Source of the DNA: Bacteroidota bacterium
Lineage (GTDB): Bacteria; Bacteroidota; Bacteroidia; Bacteroidales; Lentimicrobiaceae
Direction: 5' to 3'
Assembly: GCA_023434665.1 (NCBI GenBank)
Contig: JAEYSM010000028.1
Coordinates: 1-64,000 of the forward strand
Length of the DNA stretch: 64,000 nucleotides
Of the stretch, positions 19,847 to 28,757 are shown piece by piece. The first letter of the stretch is position 1. Each line of letters starts with the position of its first letter. Below the pieces are notes generated by a model. It was not told the origin of the DNA. It saw only the letters and a list, made by a program, of their open reading frames with translations, and ran no database searches. The translations under genes and the position numbers were made by a program.

Positions 19847-20644
19847 ATGAAAACAAACAAAATATTAGCATTTCTGGTGACAATGGTCATGGTGCTTACT
19901 TCCTGTGAGACAGACGTCGTGGATCCGGCTGGTGAAAGAGGTGTGGGTTCTTTACCTGCAATTACAAATCTTAATCCTGCAGTATTTGATATAAACGATC
20001 CATCGAACACCTTCGTTCAATTTGATTTGGATGTTAATCCGAGTATTGTAAGTGAGGTAAAATTTCTTGTCTCCTACAATGGTGACATGCAGAGGAAGGA
20101 AGTTAAGTCTATTACGACTTTTCCTCAAAATGTCAAGATCTTCATGCATGAGGCTGCATCTGCAATTGGAATCTCACTTGATGAAATTGGTGCAGGTGAT
20201 GCTTTTACCATTGAAGCAATAACAATTCAAGGTGGTAAGACCTACAGATCTAGCGCCGTTATCAATGCAGCCGTTGTTTGTGCATATGATCCAGACAATG
20301 TCTCCGGATCGTATCGTGCAGTTAGTGCTGATTGGGCTGTTGATGGTCTGGTTACACTTACTGTTGATCCTGAGGATCCTTACATAATTTATGTAACCGG
20401 TCTTGCAGAATTAGATGGTTTGACTGAAGATCAAGGGCCACTAAAGATGATTGTGAATCCATTAGACTTTAAAGTAACAGCTGAAAAAACAGCACTTGCT
20501 TCTGTAGCTTGGGATTATACAAACTTATCGTATGCAGGAACCGGATTGCTCAACACTTGCAACGGAACTTATGAAATGTTGTTCGCTATTACTGTTGACC
20601 AGGGTTCGTTCGGATCATTTCCATTTACTTTAACAAAACAATAG
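19847..20644 (+). CDS. Lipoprotein of a SusCD locus, probable surface ligand-binding protein
   Basis: 265 residues from the ATG at 19847 (an in-frame TTG two codons earlier is less likely). Lipobox VLTSC with cysteine at about 20. The mature part looks like all-beta domains (LPAITNLNPAVFDINDPSNT, then a second domain from about residue 143, CAYDPDNVSGSYRAV). I do not recognise a named family. Its position right after SusC and SusD is that of SusE/SusF-like accessory lipoproteins, so surface binding of the same nutrient is the likely role (inference from context). Two hairpin terminators follow. Confidence 0.75.
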   Translation: MKTNKILAFLVTMVMVLTSCETDVVDPAGERGVGSLPAITNLNPAVFDINDPSNTFVQFDLDVNPSIVSEVKFLVSYNGDMQRKEVKSITTFPQNVKIFMHEAASAIGISLDEIGAGDAFTIEAITIQGGKTYRSSAVINAAVVCAYDPDNVSGSYRAVSADWAVDGLVTLTVDPEDPYIIYVTGLAELDGLTEDQGPLKMIVNPLDFKVTAEKTALASVAWDYTNLSYAGTGLLNTCNGTYEMLFAITVDQGSFGSFPFTLTKQ

Positions 20645-20695
20645 AAATGATTTGACATAACTATTAGCTTAAATTAAGTTAATTTTTATTAGAAT

Positions 20696-20736
20696 TACCC
20701 CATAAAGCCCTTAAGGTTTTTTGGGGTATTCTTTTT
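20696..20736 (+). terminator. Hairpin terminator after the first SusCD locus
   Basis: TACCCC at 20696-20701 pairs with GGGGTA at 20723-20728, with further A-T and CC/GG pairing inside, followed by TTCTTTTT. Confidence 0.6.
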
Positions 20737-20854
20737 GTCGCAGTGTATAATTGCGAAAATGTATTGTTGCTCACATTTTAAGTTCAGCATTTGGGTATAA
20801 TGTTGATCCCATATCGTAGAGGCTGGCGAAACTAAATTGTTACTTCTGCCTGTA

Positions 20855-20887
20855 AAAAAGAGGATTGCATTGAGCAATCCTCTTTTT
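20855..20887. terminator. Strong bidirectional terminator
   Basis: A perfect 14-bp stem (AAAAAGAGGATTGC at 20855-20868 with GCAATCCTCTTTTT at 20874-20887) and a 5-nt loop, with T runs on both strands. Confidence 0.85.
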
Positions 20888-21008
20888 CGTCCAAAAAAAA
20901 ATAGTTTTCGACTGAATTGCGACCTCAAATAGCATTATTTTTTTAATTTTTTTTCAACATTATCAAGCATTTTTTTCAACAATCATTGACACATCAACTG
21001 AAATGCTT

Positions 21009-21016
21009 TACATTAG
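21009..21016 (+). promoter_or_regulatory. Candidate -7 box (TACATTAG) of the second SusC locus
   Basis: Same TTTACATTAGC string as upstream of the first SusC gene, 297 nt before this ATG. The shared spacing makes a real promoter or control site more likely than chance. Confidence 0.4.
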
Positions 21017-21313
21017 CGTTATAATTGCATCAAAAGTTAATTAATATGTTTTGAGTAACTGGCCAAACATGTGATTTTCAAGCTTATTTTACACTTCGAC
21101 TGCCATTTTTTCTCGTCTCTCTAATAAAAACTCACTTTTGATTGTTATCACATTGATAATACTGTATTAGAGACTATTTTTTATTATTATAATTATACTA
21201 ACTAAAAATGGAGGTAAAATCGTAAACTGAATTTTGATTTAGATTTTAAAGAAGGGAAACTTCTCAATTTTAACAATGTTAAACATTTCAAAATCACACC
21301 AAAAACACACACT

Positions 21314-24300
21314 ATGAGAAAATTTGCATTGTTGCTTGTACTTCTATTATTTGCAGGAGTACAGGTCGTACTAGCCCAAACAACCATAACTGGAGTTGTA
21401 ACCAGTGCTGAGGATGGGCAACCTATACCTGGTGCGGCAGTCCAGGTTAAGGGTACAACCACCGGAGTCACAACCGACGTGAATGGCCGCTACTCCTTGC
21501 GAGTTCCGGCAAATGCTCAGGTACTTCAATTCTCTTTTGTAGGGATGACAACTAAGGATGTCACCATTGGCACTCAAACAGTTATTAACGTTGTGTTAGA
21601 AACTGAAGCCGTGGATATTGAAGGAGTTGTTGTTACAGCGCTTGGTATTAGCCGCGAAAAGAAAGCACTCGGCTATGCCGTTGAAGAAGTGAAGGCTGAT
21701 GAACTTAATCAAACCCGTTCAGGTAACCTTATCACTTCTTTGTCAGGTAAAGTGTCTGGAGTTAGTATTACGTCCGCTTCAGGTAATATGGGAGGTTCTT
21801 CCCGAATTACCATCAGGGGTATTAAGTCAGTTTCAGGTAACAACCAGCCTCTTTTTGTAGTGGATGGTGTACCAATGGATAATAGTAACTATAATACCAT
21901 CGATACTCAACGTGGTGCTGGAGGTGTTGACTATGGTAATATGGCAAATGACATTAACCCTGATGATATTGAAAGCGTTTCAGTGCTTAAAGGACCCACC
22001 GCTGCAGCTCTTTATGGATCTCGTGCAGCAAATGGTGTTATCCTGATCACCACTAAAAAAGCCAAAGCAGGAAAGAAAGGTTTAGGAATAGAAATCAACA
22101 GTGCAGTTTCATTTGAGCAGGTTGCTCTTCTACCTAAATATCAAAACCTGTATGGTGGAGGATTCATATATACAGGTCCAGGTACAGATGCAGGCTTTAT
22201 TACGCAGGATATAAACGGAACAACTTTCAGACTCGTTGACTATGCTCTTGACGAAAGTTGGGGACCACGATATGATCCTAATATCCAGGTTTTGTCAGCT
22301 TTCGATATTTTTGATTGGGAAGCAAACGGAAAACAAGGAATTCCTGCCACATCTCCTTGGGTAGCTCCTGCAAAAGATGTTGAGGATTTCTTTGAAACCG
22401 GTGTTGTTTTCAATAATAACATTGCCATCACAGGTAACAATGAATCTTCTGCTTTCAGGCTATCATATACTAATTATGACCTGACAGGCTATATGCCAAA
22501 CAGTGAGCAAAAACGTAACTCAGTGAACTTTAATGGCGAATCACAGGTAAGTGATTGGGTAAAAGGTTTTATTGGCGCCAATTTTGTCAATACATACACT
22601 CTTGGTCGTCCTGAAACAGGATATGATGATAATAACATCATGCAGAAATTCAATCAGTGGGGACAGCGCCAGTTAGATATGGGAGTTATGAGTAATTATG
22701 TAAATCCTGATGGTACACAACGTGTTTGGAACCGTAACTCATGGGATGATCCAACTCCTGCTTATTCCGATAATCCATACTGGACAAGGTATAGAAATTA
22801 TCAGGATGATGAAAGGAACAGAGTGTTTGGAAATATTGGCGTTTTACTTACTCCAATGCAAGGACTTTCTATCCAGGGTAAGTGGAATCTTGACTATTAC
22901 AACCTTGTTGAAATGGAAAGAAATGCTATTGGTTCACAAGCTCAATCATCTTATGATGAAAATAGAAGAGAGTTCATGGAGACCAACGCTGAATTGATTG
23001 CTACCTATTCGTTCCAGGCATCTGAGGCATTTTCATTCAATATTATGGCCGGTGCCAATAACAGACATAGGGAATATAATCGTATGACCTCAGCAACAAG
23101 CGGTGGTCTTATAATTCCGGAACTATATAAAATAACTAACTCAGTCAACCAACCAACAGTTGCTGAATATGAGGATAGAAAAGAAGTTCAGAGTGTATTT
23201 GGTAGTGTAAATATCGGATACCTTGGAATGGTTTATTTAGATGTGACTGCACGTAATGACTGGAGTACTACAATTAAACCTCACAACTTCTTCTATCCTT
23301 CGGCTACAATGAGTTTTGTATTCTCTGAATTACCTTCTTTAAAAGACAATGGATTCCTGAGTTTTGGTAAGGTACGCGTCGGAGTTGCTCGTTCAGGTAA
23401 CGACACTGATCCTTTTGTTAATGATAACTACTATGGTTATTTGAGCAACTTTGGTAGCTTAGCTTTGTATTCAGTTCCAGGAACTCTGAATAATAAGGAT
23501 TTAAAACCTGAAACAACAGAGTCATTTGAAGTAGGTACAGAGCTCATGTTCTTCAACAACAGAGTAGGTTTAGATTTCACATATTATAGTGAGGCTACAT
23601 TCGATCAAATTATTCCGGTTGCTATATCAGGTGCTTCAGGATACGGAGCAAGGTATATCAATTCAGGAGAAATTACCAATAAGGGTGTTGAATTAGGTTT
23701 AAATCTTACTCCAGTTAAAACCAACAACTTTACTTGGAATATTAGTGCAAACTATACAGCTAACACAAATGAAGTTGTAGAATTAGCTGAGGACCTGAGT
23801 GTATACCAATTGGTTAACGGACCATTCTCTGTATCAGTAAATGCTGAAGAAGGATTGCCATATGGTTCAATCATTGGTTCAAGTTTCGTGAAAGACGATC
23901 AGGGAAATATTATTGTTGATACAGACGGTTACACGCTAGTTGGCCCTGTACAATCAATTGGAACTGTATTGCCTGATTATATGATTGGAATTTGGAACAG
24001 ATTCAACTTCAGGGGACTCGAATTGTCGGCACTTATAGATATTCGCCAGGGAGGTCAATTATTCTCAACCACTAATATGTGGGGTATGTATAGCGGTATT
24101 CTTGAGGAAACAGCCGAAACAAACGCTAATGGTAAAAACGTTCGTGATGCTGTTGAAGACGGCGGTGGTGCCTTGTTCGAAGGTGTTTATGGTTACATCA
24201 ATGATGATGGCAATATCCAGTATACTGATGCAGAAGGGAATGATGTTAATTCTCCGGTTCAGAACTCTACATATATAGATGCTGAATCATGGGGTGGATG

Positions 24301-24574
24301 GCATTATTCAGGTCCTGCTGAACAAAATATATTTGATGCCGATTACGTTAAATTGAGAGAACTCCGTTTAAGCTACACACTTCCTTCAAAGATAACCGGT
24401 CCGATCCAGAACCTTACAGTATCTGCTTTTGGTCGTAATCTGGCTATCTGGGGTGCTGATATCCAACATATCGACCCGGAGAACACTACGGGTAGTGGTA
24501 ATATCCAGGGAATTGAAGGCGGTGCTTTACCTAGCCTCAGATATTTCGGGTTTGGTCTTAATTTTAACTTTTAA
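21314..24574 (+). CDS. SusC/RagA-family TonB-linked outer membrane transporter
   Basis: 1086 residues. Signal peptide MRKFALLLVLLLFAGVQVVL, carboxypeptidase-regulatory-like domain (about 23-100), TonB-box region IEGVVVTALGI, plug (about 120-235; ITIRGIKSVSG, PLFVVDGVPMD, VSVLKGPTAAALYGSRAANG) and a barrel ending in FNFNF. Uptake of a surface-captured oligomer with its SusD partner, whose ATG lies 3 nt after this stop. The N-terminal 115 residues nearly repeat those of the SusC at 15162 (14 differences by my count), whereas plug and barrel have clearly diverged, so the two loci probably import different substrates. Confidence 0.93.
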   Translation: MRKFALLLVLLLFAGVQVVLAQTTITGVVTSAEDGQPIPGAAVQVKGTTTGVTTDVNGRYSLRVPANAQVLQFSFVGMTTKDVTIGTQTVINVVLETEAVDIEGVVVTALGISREKKALGYAVEEVKADELNQTRSGNLITSLSGKVSGVSITSASGNMGGSSRITIRGIKSVSGNNQPLFVVDGVPMDNSNYNTIDTQRGAGGVDYGNMANDINPDDIESVSVLKGPTAAALYGSRAANGVILITTKKAKAGKKGLGIEINSAVSFEQVALLPKYQNLYGGGFIYTGPGTDAGFITQDINGTTFRLVDYALDESWGPRYDPNIQVLSAFDIFDWEANGKQGIPATSPWVAPAKDVEDFFETGVVFNNNIAITGNNESSAFRLSYTNYDLTGYMPNSEQKRNSVNFNGESQVSDWVKGFIGANFVNTYTLGRPETGYDDNNIMQKFNQWGQRQLDMGVMSNYVNPDGTQRVWNRNSWDDPTPAYSDNPYWTRYRNYQDDERNRVFGNIGVLLTPMQGLSIQGKWNLDYYNLVEMERNAIGSQAQSSYDENRREFMETNAELIATYSFQASEAFSFNIMAGANNRHREYNRMTSATSGGLIIPELYKITNSVNQPTVAEYEDRKEVQSVFGSVNIGYLGMVYLDVTARNDWSTTIKPHNFFYPSATMSFVFSELPSLKDNGFLSFGKVRVGVARSGNDTDPFVNDNYYGYLSNFGSLALYSVPGTLNNKDLKPETTESFEVGTELMFFNNRVGLDFTYYSEATFDQIIPVAISGASGYGARYINSGEITNKGVELGLNLTPVKTNNFTWNISANYTANTNEVVELAEDLSVYQLVNGPFSVSVNAEEGLPYGSIIGSSFVKDDQGNIIVDTDGYTLVGPVQSIGTVLPDYMIGIWNRFNFRGLELSALIDIRQGGQLFSTTNMWGMYSGILEETAETNANGKNVRDAVEDGGGALFEGVYGYINDDGNIQYTDAEGNDVNSPVQNSTYIDAESWGGWHYSGPAEQNIFDADYVKLRELRLSYTLPSKITGPIQNLTVSAFGRNLAIWGADIQHIDPENTTGSGNIQGIEGGALPSLRYFGFGLNFNF

Positions 24575-24577
24575 TAC

Positions 24578-26149
24578 ATGAACAATATGAAAACAAACAT
24601 CATAAAGTATGCACTAAGTCTCTTGGTACTGGTGATGATGGCTGTAGGTTGTACGAAGGATTTCGATGAAATCAACACCGACCCGAATCGTCCCAAAGAA
24701 GTACCAACCGTTAACCTGATCTCATCGGCTCAGAAAACTTTGACTGATGATATATTCGATGAATGGTTTAGTGGTCGCCAGGGCTTATTATGGGCTCAAT
24801 ATTGGTCACAACGTAACTATACTGAGGAAGACAGATTCATTATCCGTCAAAACACAAATAACACTTATTTCAGATTGATTTACACTGATTTGATGGATCT
24901 CCAAGAGATTATCAATATTGCCAGCAATCCGGATAAGATTGCTGAGATCAACACTTATTATGGAGATGCTGAAGGACAGGTAGCTGTTGCAAATATTTGT
25001 AAAGCTTATATTTTCCAACTTCTTGCCTCCACTTATGGTGATGTTCCTTATGAAGAAGCATTCGATGCAGTCAATAATCCAACTCCTGCATATTCTTCAC
25101 AAAAGGTTATTTTCCTTGATCTTTTCAGTAAGCTGAAAACTGCAGCCGATTATCTGGCCGGTTCTGAAACAACTGTCTTTACATCAGGTGACCTTATTTA
25201 TGATGGCGACCCACAAAAATGGGCCAAGTTTGCTAATTCACTCAGATTAAAACTTGCTATCAGATTAAGCAAAGTTACCGATGGTGATTTGGTAGCAGCC
25301 AGAGAAGCAGCTATTGCTGACATTTCACCCGATGAGGTTATGCAAAGTAATGATGACAATGCTGATATAACCTATATTGGAGATGGACAGAGCAATGCAC
25401 CTATGTATGACGGGTTTTATACATCTCGTCGTAATGACATGACACCATCTGCAAATTTTGTTGATTTATTGAAAGGTATAAATGATACCTTAAATAACGT
25501 TCAGAATCCTTTCGAAGGGCTTGTTGATCCACGAATTGATATATGGGTTCCTTTGAATGGAGATGGTGAATATCGCGGAATGCCTTACGGTTTGGTAAAC
25601 CAGCATGCTTCGGCTCTTCGTGCATATGTAGCTAATATTTACAATTCAGAACCTGTTTACCTCCAGGCTGATGCTACAGTTTCATGGATGGATTATGCTG
25701 AAGTTTGCTTTATCCTTTCAGAATTAAATGGCTGGGATCAGACATGGTATGAAGAAGGTGTTCGTGCTTCAATGGAGTATTGGGGTGTAACAGAAGGTAT
25801 AGATGAGTATATTGCACAACTTCCTGCAGCTAACGCAGAAACAGTTATTACTCAGAAATACATCGCTCTCTACATGAATGGTTATGAAGCATGGGCTGAA
25901 TATCGCAGAACCGGTTATCCTGAATCTATTATCGAAGTTGGCGAACTTACCGGACCTCTGGTAAATGGTGAAGCAACCACATTCGGACCGGCACCTATAA
26001 CCGGCAATGATAGAATTCCAAGGAGATTGACTTACCCGGTACAGGAATATACTATTAACGCTGCCAGTGTTGAAGCTGCTGCTGAAGCCATAGGCGGAGA
26101 TACATACAACTCTCGCTTAATATGGGATGTTCCCGGCGGAGTTAAATAG
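24578..26149 (+). CDS. SusD/RagB-family outer membrane lipoprotein (SusD-like_2 type)
   Basis: 523 residues. Lipobox AVGC with Cys25, then the hallmark FDEINTDPNRP. Helical body with DLIYDGDPQKWAKFANSLRLKLAIRLSK and a C-terminal TQKYIALYMNGYEAWAEYRRTGYP, both typical of SusD-like_2 proteins. Partner lid of the SusC encoded immediately upstream. No glycosidase or peptidase lies in this locus, so the substrate cannot be inferred. A 13-bp hairpin terminator follows 19 nt after the stop. Confidence 0.92.
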   Translation: MNNMKTNIIKYALSLLVLVMMAVGCTKDFDEINTDPNRPKEVPTVNLISSAQKTLTDDIFDEWFSGRQGLLWAQYWSQRNYTEEDRFIIRQNTNNTYFRLIYTDLMDLQEIINIASNPDKIAEINTYYGDAEGQVAVANICKAYIFQLLASTYGDVPYEEAFDAVNNPTPAYSSQKVIFLDLFSKLKTAADYLAGSETTVFTSGDLIYDGDPQKWAKFANSLRLKLAIRLSKVTDGDLVAAREAAIADISPDEVMQSNDDNADITYIGDGQSNAPMYDGFYTSRRNDMTPSANFVDLLKGINDTLNNVQNPFEGLVDPRIDIWVPLNGDGEYRGMPYGLVNQHASALRAYVANIYNSEPVYLQADATVSWMDYAEVCFILSELNGWDQTWYEEGVRASMEYWGVTEGIDEYIAQLPAANAETVITQKYIALYMNGYEAWAEYRRTGYPESIIEVGELTGPLVNGEATTFGPAPITGNDRIPRRLTYPVQEYTINAASVEAAAEAIGGDTYNSRLIWDVPGGVK

Positions 26150-26168
26150 TTAATTTTACTTATGATTA

Positions 26169-26202
26169 AAAAGAGGCTGATTTAGATCAGCCTCTTTTTT
26201 TT
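26169..26202 (+). terminator. Rho-independent terminator after the second SusCD locus
   Basis: Perfect 13-bp stem (AAAAGAGGCTGAT at 26169-26181 with ATCAGCCTCTTTT at 26186-26198), TTAG loop and an eight-base T run. Confidence 0.9.
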
Positions 26203-26315
26203 AATTGGATGTAGTTATACCTTAGCTCACCTTTTGATAAATAAGAGTTTGACTTTCAATTTGGTCCGGAGTTGGTCATATTCAAATACCTTTACCTCTT
26301 TTCAGATAGGTAAGT

Positions 26316-26349
26316 AAAAAAAAGAGTGCCTTACGCAAGGCACTCTTTT
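26316..26349 (-). terminator. Rho-independent terminator after rocD
   Basis: Perfect 13-bp stem (26320-26332 with 26337-26349), 4-nt loop ACGC, and a run of A on the plus strand (26316-26323) that gives the U tract for the minus-strand transcript. Confidence 0.88.
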
Positions 26350-26371
26350 CTGTATCATAATACGTTGCTTA

Positions 26372-27595
26372 CTATTCGAAAGCAAGTATTGATTTCTTTA
26401 TTCTTTCAATAGCATCACGTAATTGCTCTTCAGTAATAATTAACGGAGGTGCAAACCTGATTATATCACCGTGGGTTGGTTTTGCAAGTACTCCATTATC
26501 GCGCATCTTAAGACATACATCCCATGCTTCTTTTCCATTCTTTGGCTTGATGACTACTGCATTCAGTAATCCCTTCCCTCTAACCAGCGTAATCATATCT
26601 GATTTAATATTCCTCATCTCTTCACGGAAAATATTACCCAGATATTCTGCTCTTTCAGCCAGTTTTTCATCCTTAACAACCTGAAGTGCAGCCATAGCTA
26701 CTTTTGCAGCAATTGGATTTCCACCAAAGGTTGAACCATGTTCACCGGGCTTAATAGTGAGCATTATCTCATCATCAGCTAAAACTGCCGATACCGGATA
26801 TACACCACCTGATAATGCTTTGCCTAAGATAAGAATATCAGGACGTACATTTTCATGATCGCATGCAAGAAGCTTACCTGTACGTGCAATACCTGTTTGT
26901 ACTTCGTCAGCAATAAAGAGAACATTCTTTTCCTTACACATTTTGAATGCTGAACTGAGGTATCCTTCATCAGGAACAAAAACTCCTGCTTCACCCTGAA
27001 TCGGTTCTACAAGGAATCCGGAGACATTAGGATCTTCAAGTGCTTTTGCCAGTGCATCCAGATCATTATAAGGTATCCTAATAAAACCAGGTGTGAATGG
27101 GCCATATCCACCATATGAATCAGGATCTGATGACATTGAGATGATGGTTATAGTACGACCATGAAAATTACCATCACAAACAATAATCTTAGCCTCATTT
27201 TCAGGAACTCCCTTAACTTTGTATGCCCATTTACGACAAAGTTTCAGTGCTGTTTCATCAGCTTCAGCACCTGTGTTCATCGGTAACACCTTATCATACT
27301 TAAAGTATTCAGTGATATATTTCTCGTATACTCCTAAAGAATCATTAAAGAAAGCTCTTGATGTTAAGGTCATAGTTTGTGCTTGTTCAATCAGAGCGTC
27401 CACAATACGTGGGTGACAATGACCCTGGTTTACAGCTGAATAAGCTGACAAGAAATCGTAATACTCTTTACCTTCTACATCCCACACCAAAGCTCCGCTT
27501 CCTTTTGCCAAAACTACAGGCAATGGGTGATAATTGTGTGCACCGTACTTGTCTTCCAGTTGCATCAGGTTTTCCGATGTCATTAAATCGATCAT
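26372..27595 (-). CDS. rocD: Ornithine--oxo-acid aminotransferase
   Basis: 407 residues. PLP-dependent class III aminotransferase that moves the delta-amino group of ornithine to 2-oxoglutarate, giving glutamate semialdehyde. PLP-lysine is Lys259 (ILGKALSGGVYPVSAVL); the cofactor aspartate lies in FIADEVQTGIARTG; the phosphate-binding turn is MNTGAEADE (106-114). The N-terminus EDKYGAHNYHPLPVVL and GNFHGRTITIISMSSDP are diagnostic of ornithine aminotransferases as opposed to acetylornithine enzymes. Single-gene unit with its own -7 box at 27649-27642 and a strong terminator. Role: ornithine/arginine catabolism or proline supply. Confidence 0.93.
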   Translation of the reverse strand: MIDLMTSENLMQLEDKYGAHNYHPLPVVLAKGSGALVWDVEGKEYYDFLSAYSAVNQGHCHPRIVDALIEQAQTMTLTSRAFFNDSLGVYEKYITEYFKYDKVLPMNTGAEADETALKLCRKWAYKVKGVPENEAKIIVCDGNFHGRTITIISMSSDPDSYGGYGPFTPGFIRIPYNDLDALAKALEDPNVSGFLVEPIQGEAGVFVPDEGYLSSAFKMCKEKNVLFIADEVQTGIARTGKLLACDHENVRPDILILGKALSGGVYPVSAVLADDEIMLTIKPGEHGSTFGGNPIAAKVAMAALQVVKDEKLAERAEYLGNIFREEMRNIKSDMITLVRGKGLLNAVVIKPKNGKEAWDVCLKMRDNGVLAKPTHGDIIRFAPPLIITEEQLRDAIERIKKSILAFE

Positions 27596-27641
27596 GGTAT
27601 AATATAGTTTTAAATGATTGTTTTTTACCGCAATAGCGAAA

Positions 27642-27649
27642 CAAAGATA
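27642..27649 (-). promoter_or_regulatory. -7 promoter box (TATCTTTG) for rocD
   Basis: Perfect TAnnTTTG on the minus strand, 46 nt upstream of the rocD ATG. Confidence 0.55.
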
Positions 27650-27730
27650 TAACTTAAATGTGAATAGCCAAAGGAAATATTACCCTCTCAAAAATCAACA
27701 AGACGATGAATAAAAATATATATCAATCTT

Positions 27731-27738
27731 TATCTTTG
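27731..27738 (+). promoter_or_regulatory. -7 promoter box (TATCTTTG)
   Basis: Perfect TAnnTTTG match 26 nt before the ATG of the lipoprotein gene at 27765. Confidence 0.6.
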
Positions 27739-27764
27739 CACGTCAAATTTCACAACCTTAAACC

Positions 27765-28346
27765 ATGAAAAAATCAGTTCTAAATGCATTGGCTTTGATA
27801 GTCTTAGCTGTTTTTGTAATATCAGGATGCAACACTCATAAACAACCAGGTAATGCTGACGGTTCCTATTCTAAGGTCTTTTACTCAAATATGGATAATC
27901 CCGATTCACTGGCTGCATTGGCTCCATCGGTATGGAAGAATATGAAAACCTTAGTAGAGACTTCTGCATACTCCGGTAAATATTGCAGTAAAATTGATAC
28001 CGTCAATATTTTTAGTTTCTTATACGAAAATTCATTTAACCAGATTGAAGGTGTAACACCAAAGCAAGTGCTGGTTTCAGCTTATGGTTATGCTATCCAA
28101 CCCAACACTAAAGCACGTCTTGTTGTTTCAGTGAGTGGTGACAAATATTACAAAGCCATCGTTGCAGATTCACTCTTCGTTACTCCGGGTGAATGGAAAG
28201 AGATAAAAGGTACCTTCAATCTGCCAACCGAGCTTGGCATTTACGATGTGGTAAAAGCATATGTTTTTAACGATAAAACAGGAGAGCTCCTCGTTGATAA
28301 TCTGCGCGTTGAATTTATTTACCCAAAAAGATCAAACAATTTCTAA
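27765..28346 (+). CDS. Lipoprotein of unknown function, possible beta-sandwich
   Basis: 193 residues. Signal peptide with lipobox VISGC, Cys22. The mature part (about 40-188) has the pattern of a carbohydrate-binding-like beta-sandwich: a Tyr/Ser-rich opening, SGKYCSKIDT, a central VLVSAYGYAIQPNTKARLVV strand pair, and a closing LLVDNLRVEFI that resembles the last strands of CBM-like jelly rolls. No enzyme motif. Its stop codon overlaps that of the convergent ccmE gene by 4 nt (CTAA read on both strands). Function unassigned. Confidence 0.75.
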   Translation: MKKSVLNALALIVLAVFVISGCNTHKQPGNADGSYSKVFYSNMDNPDSLAALAPSVWKNMKTLVETSAYSGKYCSKIDTVNIFSFLYENSFNQIEGVTPKQVLVSAYGYAIQPNTKARLVVSVSGDKYYKAIVADSLFVTPGEWKEIKGTFNLPTELGIYDVVKAYVFNDKTGELLVDNLRVEFIYPKRSNNF

Positions 28347-28753
28347 TCTGAGAAACTCATATCTTTGAATTCTTCAGGGATCTGATCGCTGTTATATTTA
28401 GAAGGACATTTTAAATTCATTTTGTGGGCTTCAAAATGATTATCCCTCATTTTTCCTATGACCACAATCTGATCAAGTTTCTCAAAATCCTGAGGTTTAC
28501 TATCATTATAGACCACGAGCATTTCGGTTCCCTTGTCATCAATCATAGTAAATGAGAAACTATTCGCATCCTTGACCGCATCATAAACTATGGGTTTACC
28601 AGGGCTCAGTTTGCCCATGATATGATACTCTCTTCCTCTATGAGCTTTTGCTTCGTCGAAACTGGCATAAGTGGAAGTATTCATAGAAAGGCTTAATATC
28701 ACACCAATTGCTGCTATCAATATAACCAGTATAAGAATGTGTACTTTTTTCAT
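28343..28753 (-). CDS. ccmE: Cytochrome c maturation protein CcmE, CxxxY type
   Basis: 136 residues. Periplasmic haem chaperone anchored by one N-terminal helix (about 4-23). The OB-fold strands are recognisable (YHIMGKLSPGKP, FTMIDDKGTEMLVVYNDSKPQDF, IVVIGKMRDNHFEAHKM). At the place where most proteobacterial CcmE have HxxxY, this protein has Cys116-Pro-Ser-Lys-Tyr120, i.e. the CxxxY variant known from archaea and some sulfate reducers, so haem would be bound through cysteine. Last gene of the ccmB-ccmC-ccmD-ccmE series; starts 4 nt after the ccmD stop. Confidence 0.88.
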   Translation of the reverse strand: MKKVHILILVILIAAIGVILSLSMNTSTYASFDEAKAHRGREYHIMGKLSPGKPIVYDAVKDANSFSFTMIDDKGTEMLVVYNDSKPQDFEKLDQIVVIGKMRDNHFEAHKMNLKCPSKYNSDQIPEEFKDMSFSD

Positions 28754-28757
28754 AGTA

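Larger units (their letters stand above)
20645..21313. other. Intergenic region: terminators of the first and leader of the second SusC locus
   Basis: 669 bp without a gene. It contains a hairpin at 20696-20736, a strong bidirectional terminator at 20855-20887, a T-rich stretch (20938-20955), the TACATTAG promoter-like box at 21009-21016 and a six-codon reading frame ATG GAG GTA AAA TCG TAA at 21208-21225. The short antisense frames here (20695-20928, 21202-21471) show no gene-like features. Confidence 0.5.

Noticed and set aside
20695..20928. Open frame on the minus strand between the SusC loci
   Set aside because: It runs through two hairpin terminators and has a composition unlike the genes around it.
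21202..21471. Antisense open frame resembling one at 15140-15328
   Set aside because: Both lie opposite the shared SusC 5' end; their similarity follows from the conserved coding strand. No start signals or protein features.
14835..26150. SusC duplication as a mobile element or composite transposon
   Set aside because: No transposase, no terminal inverted repeats and no target duplications were seen around the two loci.
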